Source: an uncultured Lamprocystis sp.
Lineage (GTDB): Bacteria; Pseudomonadota; Gammaproteobacteria; Chromatiales; Chromatiaceae
NCBI RefSeq assembly: GCF_903933125.1
Contig: NZ_CAIZIZ010000408.1
Span: 1-47,793 of the forward strand
Direction of reading: 5' to 3'
Length of the DNA stretch: 47,793 nucleotides
In this document: one piece after another, positions 16,815 through 24,160 of the stretch
Position numbering within the stretch: the stretch's first letter is position 1
Layout: each line of letters begins with the position of its first letter
Notes under the pieces: model-generated
What the model was told of the DNA's origin: nothing
Seen by the model: the letters and a program-made list of their open reading frames with translations, nothing else
Databases searched by the model: none
Position numbers and translations under genes: made by a program

Positions 16815-17363
16815 ATGACCGACCGTCACCCACCGCGCCCCGCCGCCCTGGCCGCCCGACTGGCCGCACTGCTGTTATTGGTCACAGCGTTCCTCGCCGG
16901 GGCGGTCGCGCCGCTGGACTACCCGCAGGCGGTCGGGATCATGAAACGCGAGCAGACCGCGGGCGAGTCCGGGGCCGGGCTGCTCAAGACCTTCGGCAAG
17001 AGTGATGAGGGCACCTTCGCCCAGGGCATCCAGCTTTATGCCGCGGCCCAGGCGGACTTCAATGCGTTGATCGAGCGCCTGAAGGTGGGGTTGATCGCCG
17101 ATGCGCGGTTGCCGGATTCGCCGGATCTGACGCGGAGTCTGGTTTCGGCCTCCGACAAACGGGTCGCCTTCACGGATTTCGTTGACCAGCGGGTGCTGCC
17201 CAAGGCCGGTCCGCCCGGGACCCGCTCGCTGGCCGCATTCATGGGTGGCGGTGCGCTGGTGGGGAGCGCGGTAGATCTGACCGGCATCCTCAAGGACGCA
17301 ACGCTCGAAGTCTGGAAAGCGTACCGGGCGGCCGACCAGGAGCATCGGACCCAAATCCTGTAG
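16815..17363 (+). CDS. exported protein of unknown function
   Basis: 182 residues. A long signal peptide is clear: basic start, then the hydrophobic run 'AALLLLVTAFLAGAVA' ending about residue 31. The mature part is helical, with 'KREQTAGESGAGLLKTFGKS' and 'AQADFNALIERLKVGLIADA'. It has no cysteine and no known motif. It would act in the periplasm or beyond. The start ATG 16815 follows AGGAGATACCCCGC. It is the last chromosomal gene before the left end of the integrated element; the tRNA-Phe terminator and attL follow within 120 bp. Confidence 0.7.
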   Translation: MTDRHPPRPAALAARLAALLLLVTAFLAGAVAPLDYPQAVGIMKREQTAGESGAGLLKTFGKSDEGTFAQGIQLYAAAQADFNALIERLKVGLIADARLPDSPDLTRSLVSASDKRVAFTDFVDQRVLPKAGPPGTRSLAAFMGGGALVGSAVDLTGILKDATLEVWKAYRAADQEHRTQIL

Positions 17364-17441
17364 CAGCTCGACGGGCTCAAATGGCGGCCGTTCGGGGAGG
17401 TGCCGGCCTTGGGTTGATCCGCACTCAAGACCCCGGAAACG

Positions 17442-17472
17442 AAAAACGCCAACTTCGCGGGTTGGCGTTTTT
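17442..17472 (-). terminator. hairpin terminator, formerly that of tRNA-Phe
   Basis: A perfect 12-bp stem, AAAAACGCCAAC / GTTGGCGTTTTT, with a 7-nt loop, reading on either strand. It lies just beyond the displaced 3' fragment of tRNA-Phe in attL. It was therefore most likely the terminator of that tRNA before integration, and may now end the transcript of the exported protein. Confidence 0.75.
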
Positions 17473-17478
17473 GTTTGC

Positions 17479-17534
17479 TTTTTATGGTGCCCAGGGGCGG
17501 AATCGAACCACCGACACGGGGATTTTCAGTCCCC
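17479..17534 (-). repeat. attL: displaced 3' end of tRNA-Phe
   Basis: 56 bp identical to 33209-33264. It contains the last 50 nt of tRNA-Phe(GAA), from the anticodon stem-loop 'GGGGACTGAAAATCCCC' side to CCA, but diverges into 'AAAAGACCCC' where the 5' half of the tRNA should be. This is the classical product of integration into a tRNA 3' end. Confidence 0.95.
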
Positions 17535-17644
17535 AAAAGACCCCTTTTTTGACGTTTATCCGGGTTCATCCGCGTACTAAGTCGCTGTTTCTTCGTAATC
17601 CGGTGTCCTGGTGAATGTCGGCGAATGTGCTAGTATTCGGATCA

Positions 17645-17665
17645 TTCCGACCCAATTCCGACCCA
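17645..17665 (+). promoter_or_regulatory. candidate integrase arm-binding site, left
   Basis: Two tandem 11-bp units, TTCCGACCCAA and TTCCGACCCA, lie 110 bp inside attL. The same 21 bp occurs at 33137-33157 near the other end. A further single unit lies at 17722-17732 within the integrase start. Placement at both ends is what arm-type sites of tyrosine integrases show. Confidence 0.55.
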
Positions 17666-17678
17666 GCCCGGAGGCCCT

Positions 17679-19013
17679 ATGTCCAAGGCCAGACTCACAG
17701 ATTCCCGAATCGCCGCGTTCATTCCGACCCAAGGCGAGTGGTTGCAGGACACCGAGACCCACCTTGCCGTGCGCGTCCGCCCGTCCGGCTCCAAAACCTT
17801 CGTGTTCCGCTCTGCCCTCAACTATCGGGACATCCGGATCACCATCGGCGAGGTCGGCGCCGTCGCCCTCCCGGACGCACGGACCAAGGCGCAGTTGTGG
17901 CAAGGCTGGATCGAGGACGGGCGGGACCCGCGGGAGGTTCTACGGCAGCAAACCGCGGACCGCATCGCCGCTCAGGTCGCCCTGGTGACCGCCGCTCAGG
18001 TCGCCGACCGGGAAGCGCACCGCCGTGAAGCGCCGGCCCTGGAAGCGTGGGACGCCTATGTTGCGGCCCGGCGCCCGAAGTGGGGGGCGCACATGATCCG
18101 TGACCACGAGCGCGTGAGTCGAGCAGGAGGGGCACCCTACACCCGTGGTCCGCGCCCAACCGGAGACGATACCAAGCAGTTCGGCATCCTGCGTCCGTTG
18201 CTGCTGCTGCCGCTGGCCCAGATCGACGGCGAACGGGTGCGCGCCTGGCTGGCCGAGGAGGCGGTCCGCCGTCCGACTCATGCCGCCCTTGCGTTCCGGC
18301 TGCTGCGGGGCTTCCTCAACTGGTGCGCGTCCCATCCCGAGTTCAGGGACATGATCTGCGCCGACGCTTGCACCGCCCGCTCAGTGCGCGACGAGATCCC
18401 CAAGCGGCGGGTCAAGGACGACTGTCTACAGCGCGAGCAACTGCGCGCCTGGTTCACGAAGGTCCGGGCGATTCCAAATCCGGTCATTTCGGCATTCCTG
18501 CAAACGGCGTTACTGGTGGGCGCTCGCCGTGAGGAAGTGGCGGGGCTGCGCTGGGTCGATGTGCAATTCCAGTGGAACACGATCCACCTAAACGACAAGG
18601 TGGACGGCGAGCGCGTCATTCCCCTGACCCCCTATGTCGCGTCCCTGCTGGCGGCCCTGCCGCATCGCAACGAGTGGGTGTTCAGTAGTCCCGCCGCCGC
18701 GTCTGGACGCCTGCAAGAGCCGAGCATCCAGCACCGCCGCGCCGCCCTGGCCGCGGGGGTTGAAGGTCTGACACTGCACGGCCTGCGCCGCAGCTTCGCC
18801 ACCCTCAGTGAGTGGGTTGAGGTCCCGGTAGGGATCGTCGCGCAGATCATGGGCCACAAGCCGAGCGCGACCGCCGAGAAGCATTACCGCCGCCGCCCCG
18901 TGGACCTGCTGCGCCTGTGGCACACCAAGATTGAAGATTGGATTCTCACCGAGGCCGGTATCGAGCAACCGGCCGTGGGGGGAACCGTCCAAGCCTTGCG
19001 CCGCGTCAGTTGA
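17679..19013 (+). CDS. int: tyrosine integrase of the tRNA-Phe element
   Basis: 444 residues. The N-terminal DUF4102-type arm-binding domain ('LTDSRIAAFIPTQGEWLQDT' ... 'TFVFRSALNYRDIRITIGEV') is typical of island and satellite integrases. A core-binding domain (about 110-235) and the catalytic domain follow. Catalytic residues are Arg283 (or 284) in 'GARREEVAGL', His367/Arg370 in 'HGLRRSFATL', His393 in 'IMGHKP' and nucleophile Tyr403 in 'KHYRRR'. It cuts and joins at the 3' end of tRNA-Phe. It sits 145 bp inside attL reading inward, and the candidate arm sites lie just upstream. Full length with all key residues, so probably active. Confidence 0.95.
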   Translation: MSKARLTDSRIAAFIPTQGEWLQDTETHLAVRVRPSGSKTFVFRSALNYRDIRITIGEVGAVALPDARTKAQLWQGWIEDGRDPREVLRQQTADRIAAQVALVTAAQVADREAHRREAPALEAWDAYVAARRPKWGAHMIRDHERVSRAGGAPYTRGPRPTGDDTKQFGILRPLLLLPLAQIDGERVRAWLAEEAVRRPTHAALAFRLLRGFLNWCASHPEFRDMICADACTARSVRDEIPKRRVKDDCLQREQLRAWFTKVRAIPNPVISAFLQTALLVGARREEVAGLRWVDVQFQWNTIHLNDKVDGERVIPLTPYVASLLAALPHRNEWVFSSPAAASGRLQEPSIQHRRAALAAGVEGLTLHGLRRSFATLSEWVEVPVGIVAQIMGHKPSATAEKHYRRRPVDLLRLWHTKIEDWILTEAGIEQPAVGGTVQALRRVS

Positions 19014-19022
19014 GGTCCGCGG

Positions 19023-19280
19023 ATGATCCTGCATACCACCGACGTCACCCCCTTACCCGGCTACCGGCTGGCCCTGCGCTTCAATACCGGCGAGTCCGGC
19101 ATCGTGGACCTGTCCGGCGAACTGGCCGGCGAGGTCTTCGCACCGCTGCGGGACCCCGCCCGGTTCGCCAGCGCCTACCAGCACCCGGTCATGAACACGG
19201 TCGCTTGGGACAACGGGGCGGACCTGGCGCCTGAATTCCTCATGGACCTGCTGCGCGAACAAGCCACCAAGGCCGCGTAG
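19023..19280 (+). CDS. DUF2442 domain protein
   Basis: 85 residues with the family pattern 'DVTPLPGYRLALRFNTGESG' ... 'VFAPLRDPARFASAY' ... 'VAWDNGADLAPEFL'. DUF2442 proteins are small and often sit beside a DUF4160 partner in toxin-antitoxin-like pairs; no DUF4160 gene is visible here. It starts 9 bp after the integrase stop and may be co-transcribed with it. Function unknown. It is part of the variable segment between the integrase and the replication block. Confidence 0.8.
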   Translation: MILHTTDVTPLPGYRLALRFNTGESGIVDLSGELAGEVFAPLRDPARFASAYQHPVMNTVAWDNGADLAPEFLMDLLREQATKAA

Positions 19281-19385
19281 CGCCTGACCTGTTACGGCCG
19301 CGCCTACCCCGACGGGGGGAACACCGGGCACCTTCACCCGGTTGGCGCGGCCCCTGCTTGAAGGCCCTGCGCTGGAAGGTGCGCT

Positions 19386-20336
19386 ATGAATGTTATCGTC
19401 CTGATTCCGGACCACGGGCGGCTGCGGGAGGCAATCCCGGTGCGAGCCCTGCCTCGCGTAGCACCTGATCGCCTTTACGCTGAGCGGATCGCCCGCGAAC
19501 TGACACAGCTAAACCAATGCTACGGCAGTAGGATATTGCTCCATGTGCAATCCTATCAACTCACCGAAGATGGCAAGATCATCGAGGTCTTGCCCGTTCA
19601 ATGGCTCCGCGTACTAACGGATGTACTGGCGCTGTCGCAGGAGCTAGACGACCCTCAGCACCCGCGTCTCTTTGATAAATCGGGATTGGCTATTCCCGAC
19701 CCGCAGAGGGATAGCAATTACGATGATGCAGTATTGGGTCGATTGCCAAAAGGGGTATTCGTCTGGTGGGATGAGTTCGAGCGGGTTTATCTCGAACGCT
19801 TAAGTCATTGGCCGGAACAGCAACAAAGAGACGGACAACTTGTCCGCTATCCGCTGATTTCTTCTGAACTGCGCAGTGTCATCATGGAAGGCTTTGAGCG
19901 GCTCCTGACAGGCGCCGAGGCATCCGTCGCACCGCCTCTTTGCGCTGAGCCACCTGCACCAAGCGACCAGGAACCGGGTGAGCCGTTGAGTGCTGCGCAA
20001 GCCTCCCCGCTGCCCACCGCTCCAGATCATCAGCCACCCGTAACGTCAAACGATAACCTCCCTCTACCGGGCTCTGGCCCCGAGCCCCGCCGCAGGAAAC
20101 TTCAGCGGATTCTTGCTGCGCTGCAAACGGTTGATTGCGAGCTTGATCTAACGGCGATGCCCGGCGTGAGGAATGACCTACTGCAGATGTGCAAAACGCT
20201 TGACGGCCCGAACTTCGACGTCGAGTTGGGTACGTTCAAGGGCAACATTAAGGGATGGCTCAAGTTCCGCTCAGGCGCGAAGTCGAGCAATTACTATCAG
20301 GATCGCATCGAGCAGGTACGCGAAGAACTAGGGTGA
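19386..20336 (+). CDS. uncharacterised cargo protein of the element
   Basis: 316 residues, not recognised. Residues 1-170 form a mixed, soluble domain ('RIARELTQLNQCYGSRILLH', 'GVFVWWDEFERVYLERLSHW'). Residues about 180-235 are a Pro/Ser-rich linker. The last 80 residues form a compact domain with 'DLTAMPGVRNDLLQMCKTLD' and 'GTFKGNIKGWLKFRSGAKSS'. The gene is visibly less GC-rich than its neighbours and uses AT-ending codons (GATAAA, TATTCC, AATTACGAT), so it is a separate acquisition. It lies between the integrase and the first regulator, where satellites commonly carry anti-phage cargo. That is inference from position only. Confidence 0.7.
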   Translation: MNVIVLIPDHGRLREAIPVRALPRVAPDRLYAERIARELTQLNQCYGSRILLHVQSYQLTEDGKIIEVLPVQWLRVLTDVLALSQELDDPQHPRLFDKSGLAIPDPQRDSNYDDAVLGRLPKGVFVWWDEFERVYLERLSHWPEQQQRDGQLVRYPLISSELRSVIMEGFERLLTGAEASVAPPLCAEPPAPSDQEPGEPLSAAQASPLPTAPDHQPPVTSNDNLPLPGSGPEPRRRKLQRILAALQTVDCELDLTAMPGVRNDLLQMCKTLDGPNFDVELGTFKGNIKGWLKFRSGAKSSNYYQDRIEQVREELG

Positions 20337-20406
20337 AGCTGGGATGTCTTCGTAATTTTTTTAGCGCAGCAAGTTATTGATTCGATTAAGAGCACTCTAG
20401 GGTAAG

Positions 20407-20433
20407 ACTGGGGTGATTACGTGGCACCCCAGT
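20407..20433. promoter_or_regulatory. candidate operator upstream of the replication operon
   Basis: Perfect 9-bp inverted repeat ACTGGGGTG / CACCCCAGT separated by 9 bp, about 95 bp before the first gene of the long operon (ATG 20529). A third related half, TTTCACCCCA, follows at 20433. It is probably bound by a dimeric regulator such as the HTH protein encoded next; the regulator is not identified. Confidence 0.45.
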
Positions 20434-20528
20434 TTCACCCCAATTCCGCCGCCGAATAGACCCGTATACCGTGAGCGTCACCGAGCGATGGCCGTCGCCA
20501 TTGCCGGCCCCGAAAGGAGCCTGACGCC

Positions 20529-20810
20529 ATGCCTACCACGCCCCTCCCCGCCAGCACCCCGCCGCGCGGCTATACCACCGACCAGGCCGCGAGCATCCTG
20601 CTGGCGCGGCCCAATACCCTACGTGTCGCGCTCTGCGAGCGCGGTGAGTATCTGGGCGTCCGCCCGGTCAAACTGCCTAACCGCCGCCTGGTCTGGCCCG
20701 CGGATCAAGTAGACGCCGTTGCGCGCGGCGAGTCGCCCCCGCCCGCACCGCCCACCCGTCCCACCCGCGCCCGCCGCACGGCTCAGCCTGCGGCCGGGGG
20801 TGCGGTATGA
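20529..20810 (+). CDS. helix-turn-helix DNA-binding protein (AlpA/excisionase-like)
   Basis: 93 residues. The core 'GYTTDQAASILLARPNTLRV' then 'ALCERGEYLGVRPVKLPNRR' ending 'LVWPADQVDAVARGE' follows the pattern of winged/MerR-like helix-turn-helix proteins that act as excisionases or early regulators in islands (AlpA/Cox type). The tail is Pro/Arg-rich and disordered. It is the first gene of a run in which every gene overlaps the next by 1-4 nt, and it is a candidate binder of the inverted repeat at 20407-20433. Start ATG 20529 has AGGAG about 13 nt upstream. Confidence 0.7.
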   Translation: MPTTPLPASTPPRGYTTDQAASILLARPNTLRVALCERGEYLGVRPVKLPNRRLVWPADQVDAVARGESPPPAPPTRPTRARRTAQPAAGGAV

Positions 20811-20995
20811 CCGCCCACGCTTGGCCCCGTATCCCCTGGTACCGCCGCACCCTGGTGCGGGTCCGCCGCTGGGTGTGCGCCAGGGTGTGCCGGGGATTCG
20901 ATCCTGTGGCGAGCGCCATCGTGGATGCATTGACGATCGAGGTCGAGGCCCTGCGGGTCGAGGTCGAGGCCCTGCGCCAGGGGGGTAGGTCATGA
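20807..20995 (+). CDS. small basic protein with C-terminal helix
   Basis: 62 residues. It begins with an Arg/Trp-rich segment ('WPRIPWYRRTLVRVRRWVCA') and ends with a heptad-like helix containing a seven-residue duplication ('EVEALRV' 'EVEALRQ'). No known family. It overlaps genes on both sides by 4 nt, which argues that it is translated. The basic N-terminus suggests nucleic acid or membrane contact; no more can be said. Confidence 0.55.
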   Translation: MTAHAWPRIPWYRRTLVRVRRWVCARVCRGFDPVASAIVDALTIEVEALRVEVEALRQGGRS

Positions 20996-21942
20996 CCACC
21001 ATGATCGACATCGCCGCCAGTCATCGCGAGCGCATCGGATGCTCGCAGATCGCCCCGGCACTCGGACTGTCGCAATACGGCACCCGATACCAGCTATGGC
21101 AGCAATACACCGGACGGGCGGAGCGGCCCGACATTAGCGGTTACCTGCGCGTCAAGATCGGGGAGCCGATGGAGCCGGTCCTGATGCCACTCGCGGCCGA
21201 GCGGCTGGGGCGCGCATTGCGCCGCGATCGGCGCGAATACCTGCACCCAGACTTACCGCTGATCGGGCACGTCGATTATCGCGCCGAGCGGCTGCGCGGC
21301 GAGACAGTGCGCCCAATAGTCGATATGAAAACGTCACTCGGATTCGGCGCCCGGCATCGCTTCGGCGAGGACGGCACCGACGAAGTGGACGATGGCGTGT
21401 TGCTGCAAATGCAAGGGTACCTGCTGCTGACCGGCGCGCAGATCGCCTATGTCGTGGCCCTAGTGCCCGGTCCGGAATTGAAGATCTATACGATCCAGGC
21501 CGACCCGGAACTGCACCGCCTGATCGAGACGGGCATCGCGGAGTTTTGGCAGTGCGTTCAATCCGACACCCCGCCCGATCCGCATTCGGAGGTTGAGGCC
21601 CGCCAACGATGGGCACGACATACAGCCGGCAAGATCATTGAGGCCGACTCAGCCCTCTATGACGACGTGCGCGAGTTGCACCAGATCAAGGGCCAACTCA
21701 AGGCGCTTGAGGACGCCGAAAAGGCGATCCGTGACCGCCTCATTCCGGCCATTGGCGACGCGGACGCGATGAGCTACGACGGGCGGCAAATCCTCACCTT
21801 CCGTGCGAACAAGGACAGCCCTAAGACCGATTGGCGCGCGGTTGCGACCAGCCTCAACGCGCCGAATGAACTGATCCAAGCCCACACCACCAGCGCCCCC
21901 GGCCCCCGCGTGCTGCGCCTGACCAAGGAGATCCCTGCATGA
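20992..21942 (+). CDS. YqaJ-type viral recombination exonuclease
   Basis: 316 residues. The lambda-exonuclease/YqaJ fold of the PD-(D/E)XK class is visible. It opens 'ERIGCSQIAPALGLSQYGTR', has the metal-binding Glu in 'GEPMEPVL', Asp in 'LIGHVDYRAE', and the D-x-K core in 'PIVDMKTSLGFG', then Gln in 'LLQMQGYLLLTG'. The enzyme degrades one strand of linear duplex DNA 5' to 3' so that RecT can anneal the exposed strand. The C-terminal third is helical ('LHQIKGQLKALEDAEKAIRD'). The partner recT follows with a 4-nt overlap. Confidence 0.88.
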   Translation: MTTMIDIAASHRERIGCSQIAPALGLSQYGTRYQLWQQYTGRAERPDISGYLRVKIGEPMEPVLMPLAAERLGRALRRDRREYLHPDLPLIGHVDYRAERLRGETVRPIVDMKTSLGFGARHRFGEDGTDEVDDGVLLQMQGYLLLTGAQIAYVVALVPGPELKIYTIQADPELHRLIETGIAEFWQCVQSDTPPDPHSEVEARQRWARHTAGKIIEADSALYDDVRELHQIKGQLKALEDAEKAIRDRLIPAIGDADAMSYDGRQILTFRANKDSPKTDWRAVATSLNAPNELIQAHTTSAPGPRVLRLTKEIPA

Positions 21943-23123
21943 CGACGGACCTACAGACTGAGGTTGTCACCGCCTTGCCCAGCGTCACCACGCAAGGCTT
22001 GATCTTCGATCCGACAACGATCCGGGCCATGCAGTCAATGGCTGAGGCCATGGCCGGTGCGCGGATCGCCATTCCAAAGCACTTGGTCGGGAGTCCTGGA
22101 GATTGCCTCGCCATCGTCATGCAAGCCGCGCAATGGCAGATGAACCCCTTTGCGGTCGCCCAGAAAACCCACGTAGTCAACGGCTCGCTCGGGTATGAAG
22201 CCCAGTTGGTCAACGCCGTGGTCAGTTCATCGCCGCTGCTGGCCTCGCGGATCAGCTACGCATGGGAAGGCGCTTGGGCAGGCATCAGCGGCAAAACCGA
22301 TCGGTCCGAGGATCGCGCCTGCACCGTGTCAGCGACACTGCGCGGGGAGTCCGCGCCGCGCGTCCTGCGGGTGTCTATGGCCCAGGTCGGGGATGTGCGC
22401 AACTCACCCCTCTGGGGAGCGGACCCACGTCAGCAACTGGCCTACCTGGCGACTAAGCGATGGGCGCGGCTGCACGCTCCCGATGCGCTGCTGGGGGTCT
22501 ACTCGGTGGACGAGCTGCACGACGCCGAGGAACGCCACATGGGCGCCGCCGATGTGGTGGAACCGCCCGCCCCATCAGGCAGTCGTGCATCCGCGATCAA
22601 GGCACGGCTGCGCCAACGTACCAGCGCCCCCGCGGCACAGCCCCAGGATGAGCCGGCTACGGACCTGGCCGAGGTCCTGCGCCTCATTGATGAAGCGCAG
22701 GACGCCCACGGACTTCAGTCCGCTGCGGCATTGGCCGCGACGCTGACCGACCCCGGAGCCAAAACCGAGGCCCGCGCCGCCTTTGCTGCCCGCCGCGATG
22801 CGCTCAACGCTGCCGAGAGCGTTTCGCGCGAAACGCCCGCCGACGCTGCCACCCCGCCGCCAGCCTGGCCGCAACCCGACCCCGAGACCGGCGAGTTGCG
22901 CGACGCGCGCGGGTGTCCGTGGATCGAGGGGGCGCACTCAGTGGGCCGGACCTGCACCGATGATGGAGTATGGCGCCGCCGTCGCGGGGCAGACCCGGAG
23001 GTCATCGAGCGGCTGGAGCGCGCCGCCTTGGCCGCCGCTGGCGCCGCGGCCGAGGCGCCGCCGGCGGCGCTCGACGCTGGGCCGGAGCCTGACGCCGACG
23101 CATGGTCGGAGGGGGTCATCTGA
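21939..23123 (+). CDS. recT: RecT-family single-strand annealing protein
   Basis: 394 residues. The annealase domain covers about 10-215, with the conserved 'GDCLAIVMQAAQWQMNPFAV', 'KTHVVNGSLGYEAQLVNAVV' and 'QLAYLATKRWARLHAPDALL'. A Glu/Ala-rich linker follows. A C-terminal segment, 'DARGCPWIEGAHSVGRTCTD' leading to 'GVWRRRRGADP', is a short module found at the end of various phage proteins. It works with the upstream exonuclease in strand annealing recombination, for example circularisation or concatemer processing of the element. It overlaps the exonuclease by 4 nt and the primase by 1 nt. Confidence 0.9.
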   Translation: MTTDLQTEVVTALPSVTTQGLIFDPTTIRAMQSMAEAMAGARIAIPKHLVGSPGDCLAIVMQAAQWQMNPFAVAQKTHVVNGSLGYEAQLVNAVVSSSPLLASRISYAWEGAWAGISGKTDRSEDRACTVSATLRGESAPRVLRVSMAQVGDVRNSPLWGADPRQQLAYLATKRWARLHAPDALLGVYSVDELHDAEERHMGAADVVEPPAPSGSRASAIKARLRQRTSAPAAQPQDEPATDLAEVLRLIDEAQDAHGLQSAAALAATLTDPGAKTEARAAFAARRDALNAAESVSRETPADAATPPPAWPQPDPETGELRDARGCPWIEGAHSVGRTCTDDGVWRRRRGADPEVIERLERAALAAAGAAAEAPPAALDAGPEPDADAWSEGVI

Positions 23124-24160
23124 TGGCCGCCGCCACACATGAAAACGGCCCGTCCGGGAGGGGTCCGGACGAGCCGCGGGGAGGGTCGCACACGACAGAG
23201 CGACAGGCGGATCATACCGCGTCCACGGGGGCTGTGCATCCGTACAGTGCGATGGACCGTTGGCGTGCCCCGGATGACTTCGCCGCCGCCATCGTCGGCG
23301 CTGGCCTTGGGTCACCTGGCGCCATCATCGCCGATGGGCAGGTCCACCGCTTCCAGGTGGAAGGCGATAAGTCAGGCACCCGCAACGGTTGGTTCTCGCT
23401 CCACCTGGATGGTGTTGCGGCTGGGGCGTTCGGATCATGGAAGTCTGGCGAGGTTCATACCTGGTGTTCCGTGGCACGCGACCAGTTGACCGCCGACCAA
23501 CGGGCCGACCTGCGGCGCGTGGTGGAGCGCGCCAAGGCCGAGCGCCAAGCCGCCGATGCGGCCCGGCACGCTGCCGGCGCGGCGGTCGCTACGGCCCTGT
23601 GGACCCGCGCCACGCCCGCTGACCCGGCGCACCCGTACCTGATCGCCAAGGCCATCGGCGCCCATGGCGTTCGGCAGCACGGCCCGCGGCTGGTGATTCC
23701 GGTCACCATCGACGGTGCGCTTTCCAGCCTTCAGACCATCGACCCGGAACGGACCCCGCCCAAGCGGTTCCTGAAGGGCGGGCGGATCGCGGGCGGCTGG
23801 TACCTGATCGAGACCGCCGTCACCCGGCCCGAGGTCCTGCTGTGCGAGGGGTTCGCCACCGGCGCGACGCTCCACGAGCAGACCGGCGCCCGGACCTACT
23901 GCGCCTTTGCGGCGGGCAACCTCCTGGCTGTGGCGCGCGCTGTCCGCACGCGGCACCCGAGCGAGGCCGTTATCGTCTGCGCGGACCATGACGCCTGGAC
24001 CCCAGGCAATCCCGGTGTCACCAAGGGCCGGGAGGCGGCCCTTGCCATCGGCGCCAAGCTCCTGGTACCGGACTTCACCGGCCTGGACCTGTCCGGTAAG
24101 CCGACCGACTACAACGATTGGTATCGGTTGCGCGCCATGGCAGGGAGGGGCGTCGCATGA
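23123..24160 (+). CDS. Toprim-domain DNA primase-like protein
   Basis: 345 residues from ATG 23123 (TGATG overlap with recT). The N-terminal part contains 'WFSLHLDGVAAGAFGSWKSG' and 'HTWCS', the usual lead-in of phage and plasmid Toprim primases. The Toprim core has the catalytic Glu in 'VLLCEGFATGATLHEQTG' and the D-x-D in 'IVCADHDAW'. These resemble the P4-alpha/Toprim_2 group, which makes RNA primers on the element's own origin. It lacks the helicase, which is supplied by the next gene (4-nt overlap), so primase and helicase are split here. Confidence 0.82.
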   Translation: MAAATHENGPSGRGPDEPRGGSHTTERQADHTASTGAVHPYSAMDRWRAPDDFAAAIVGAGLGSPGAIIADGQVHRFQVEGDKSGTRNGWFSLHLDGVAAGAFGSWKSGEVHTWCSVARDQLTADQRADLRRVVERAKAERQAADAARHAAGAAVATALWTRATPADPAHPYLIAKAIGAHGVRQHGPRLVIPVTIDGALSSLQTIDPERTPPKRFLKGGRIAGGWYLIETAVTRPEVLLCEGFATGATLHEQTGARTYCAFAAGNLLAVARAVRTRHPSEAVIVCADHDAWTPGNPGVTKGREAALAIGAKLLVPDFTGLDLSGKPTDYNDWYRLRAMAGRGVA

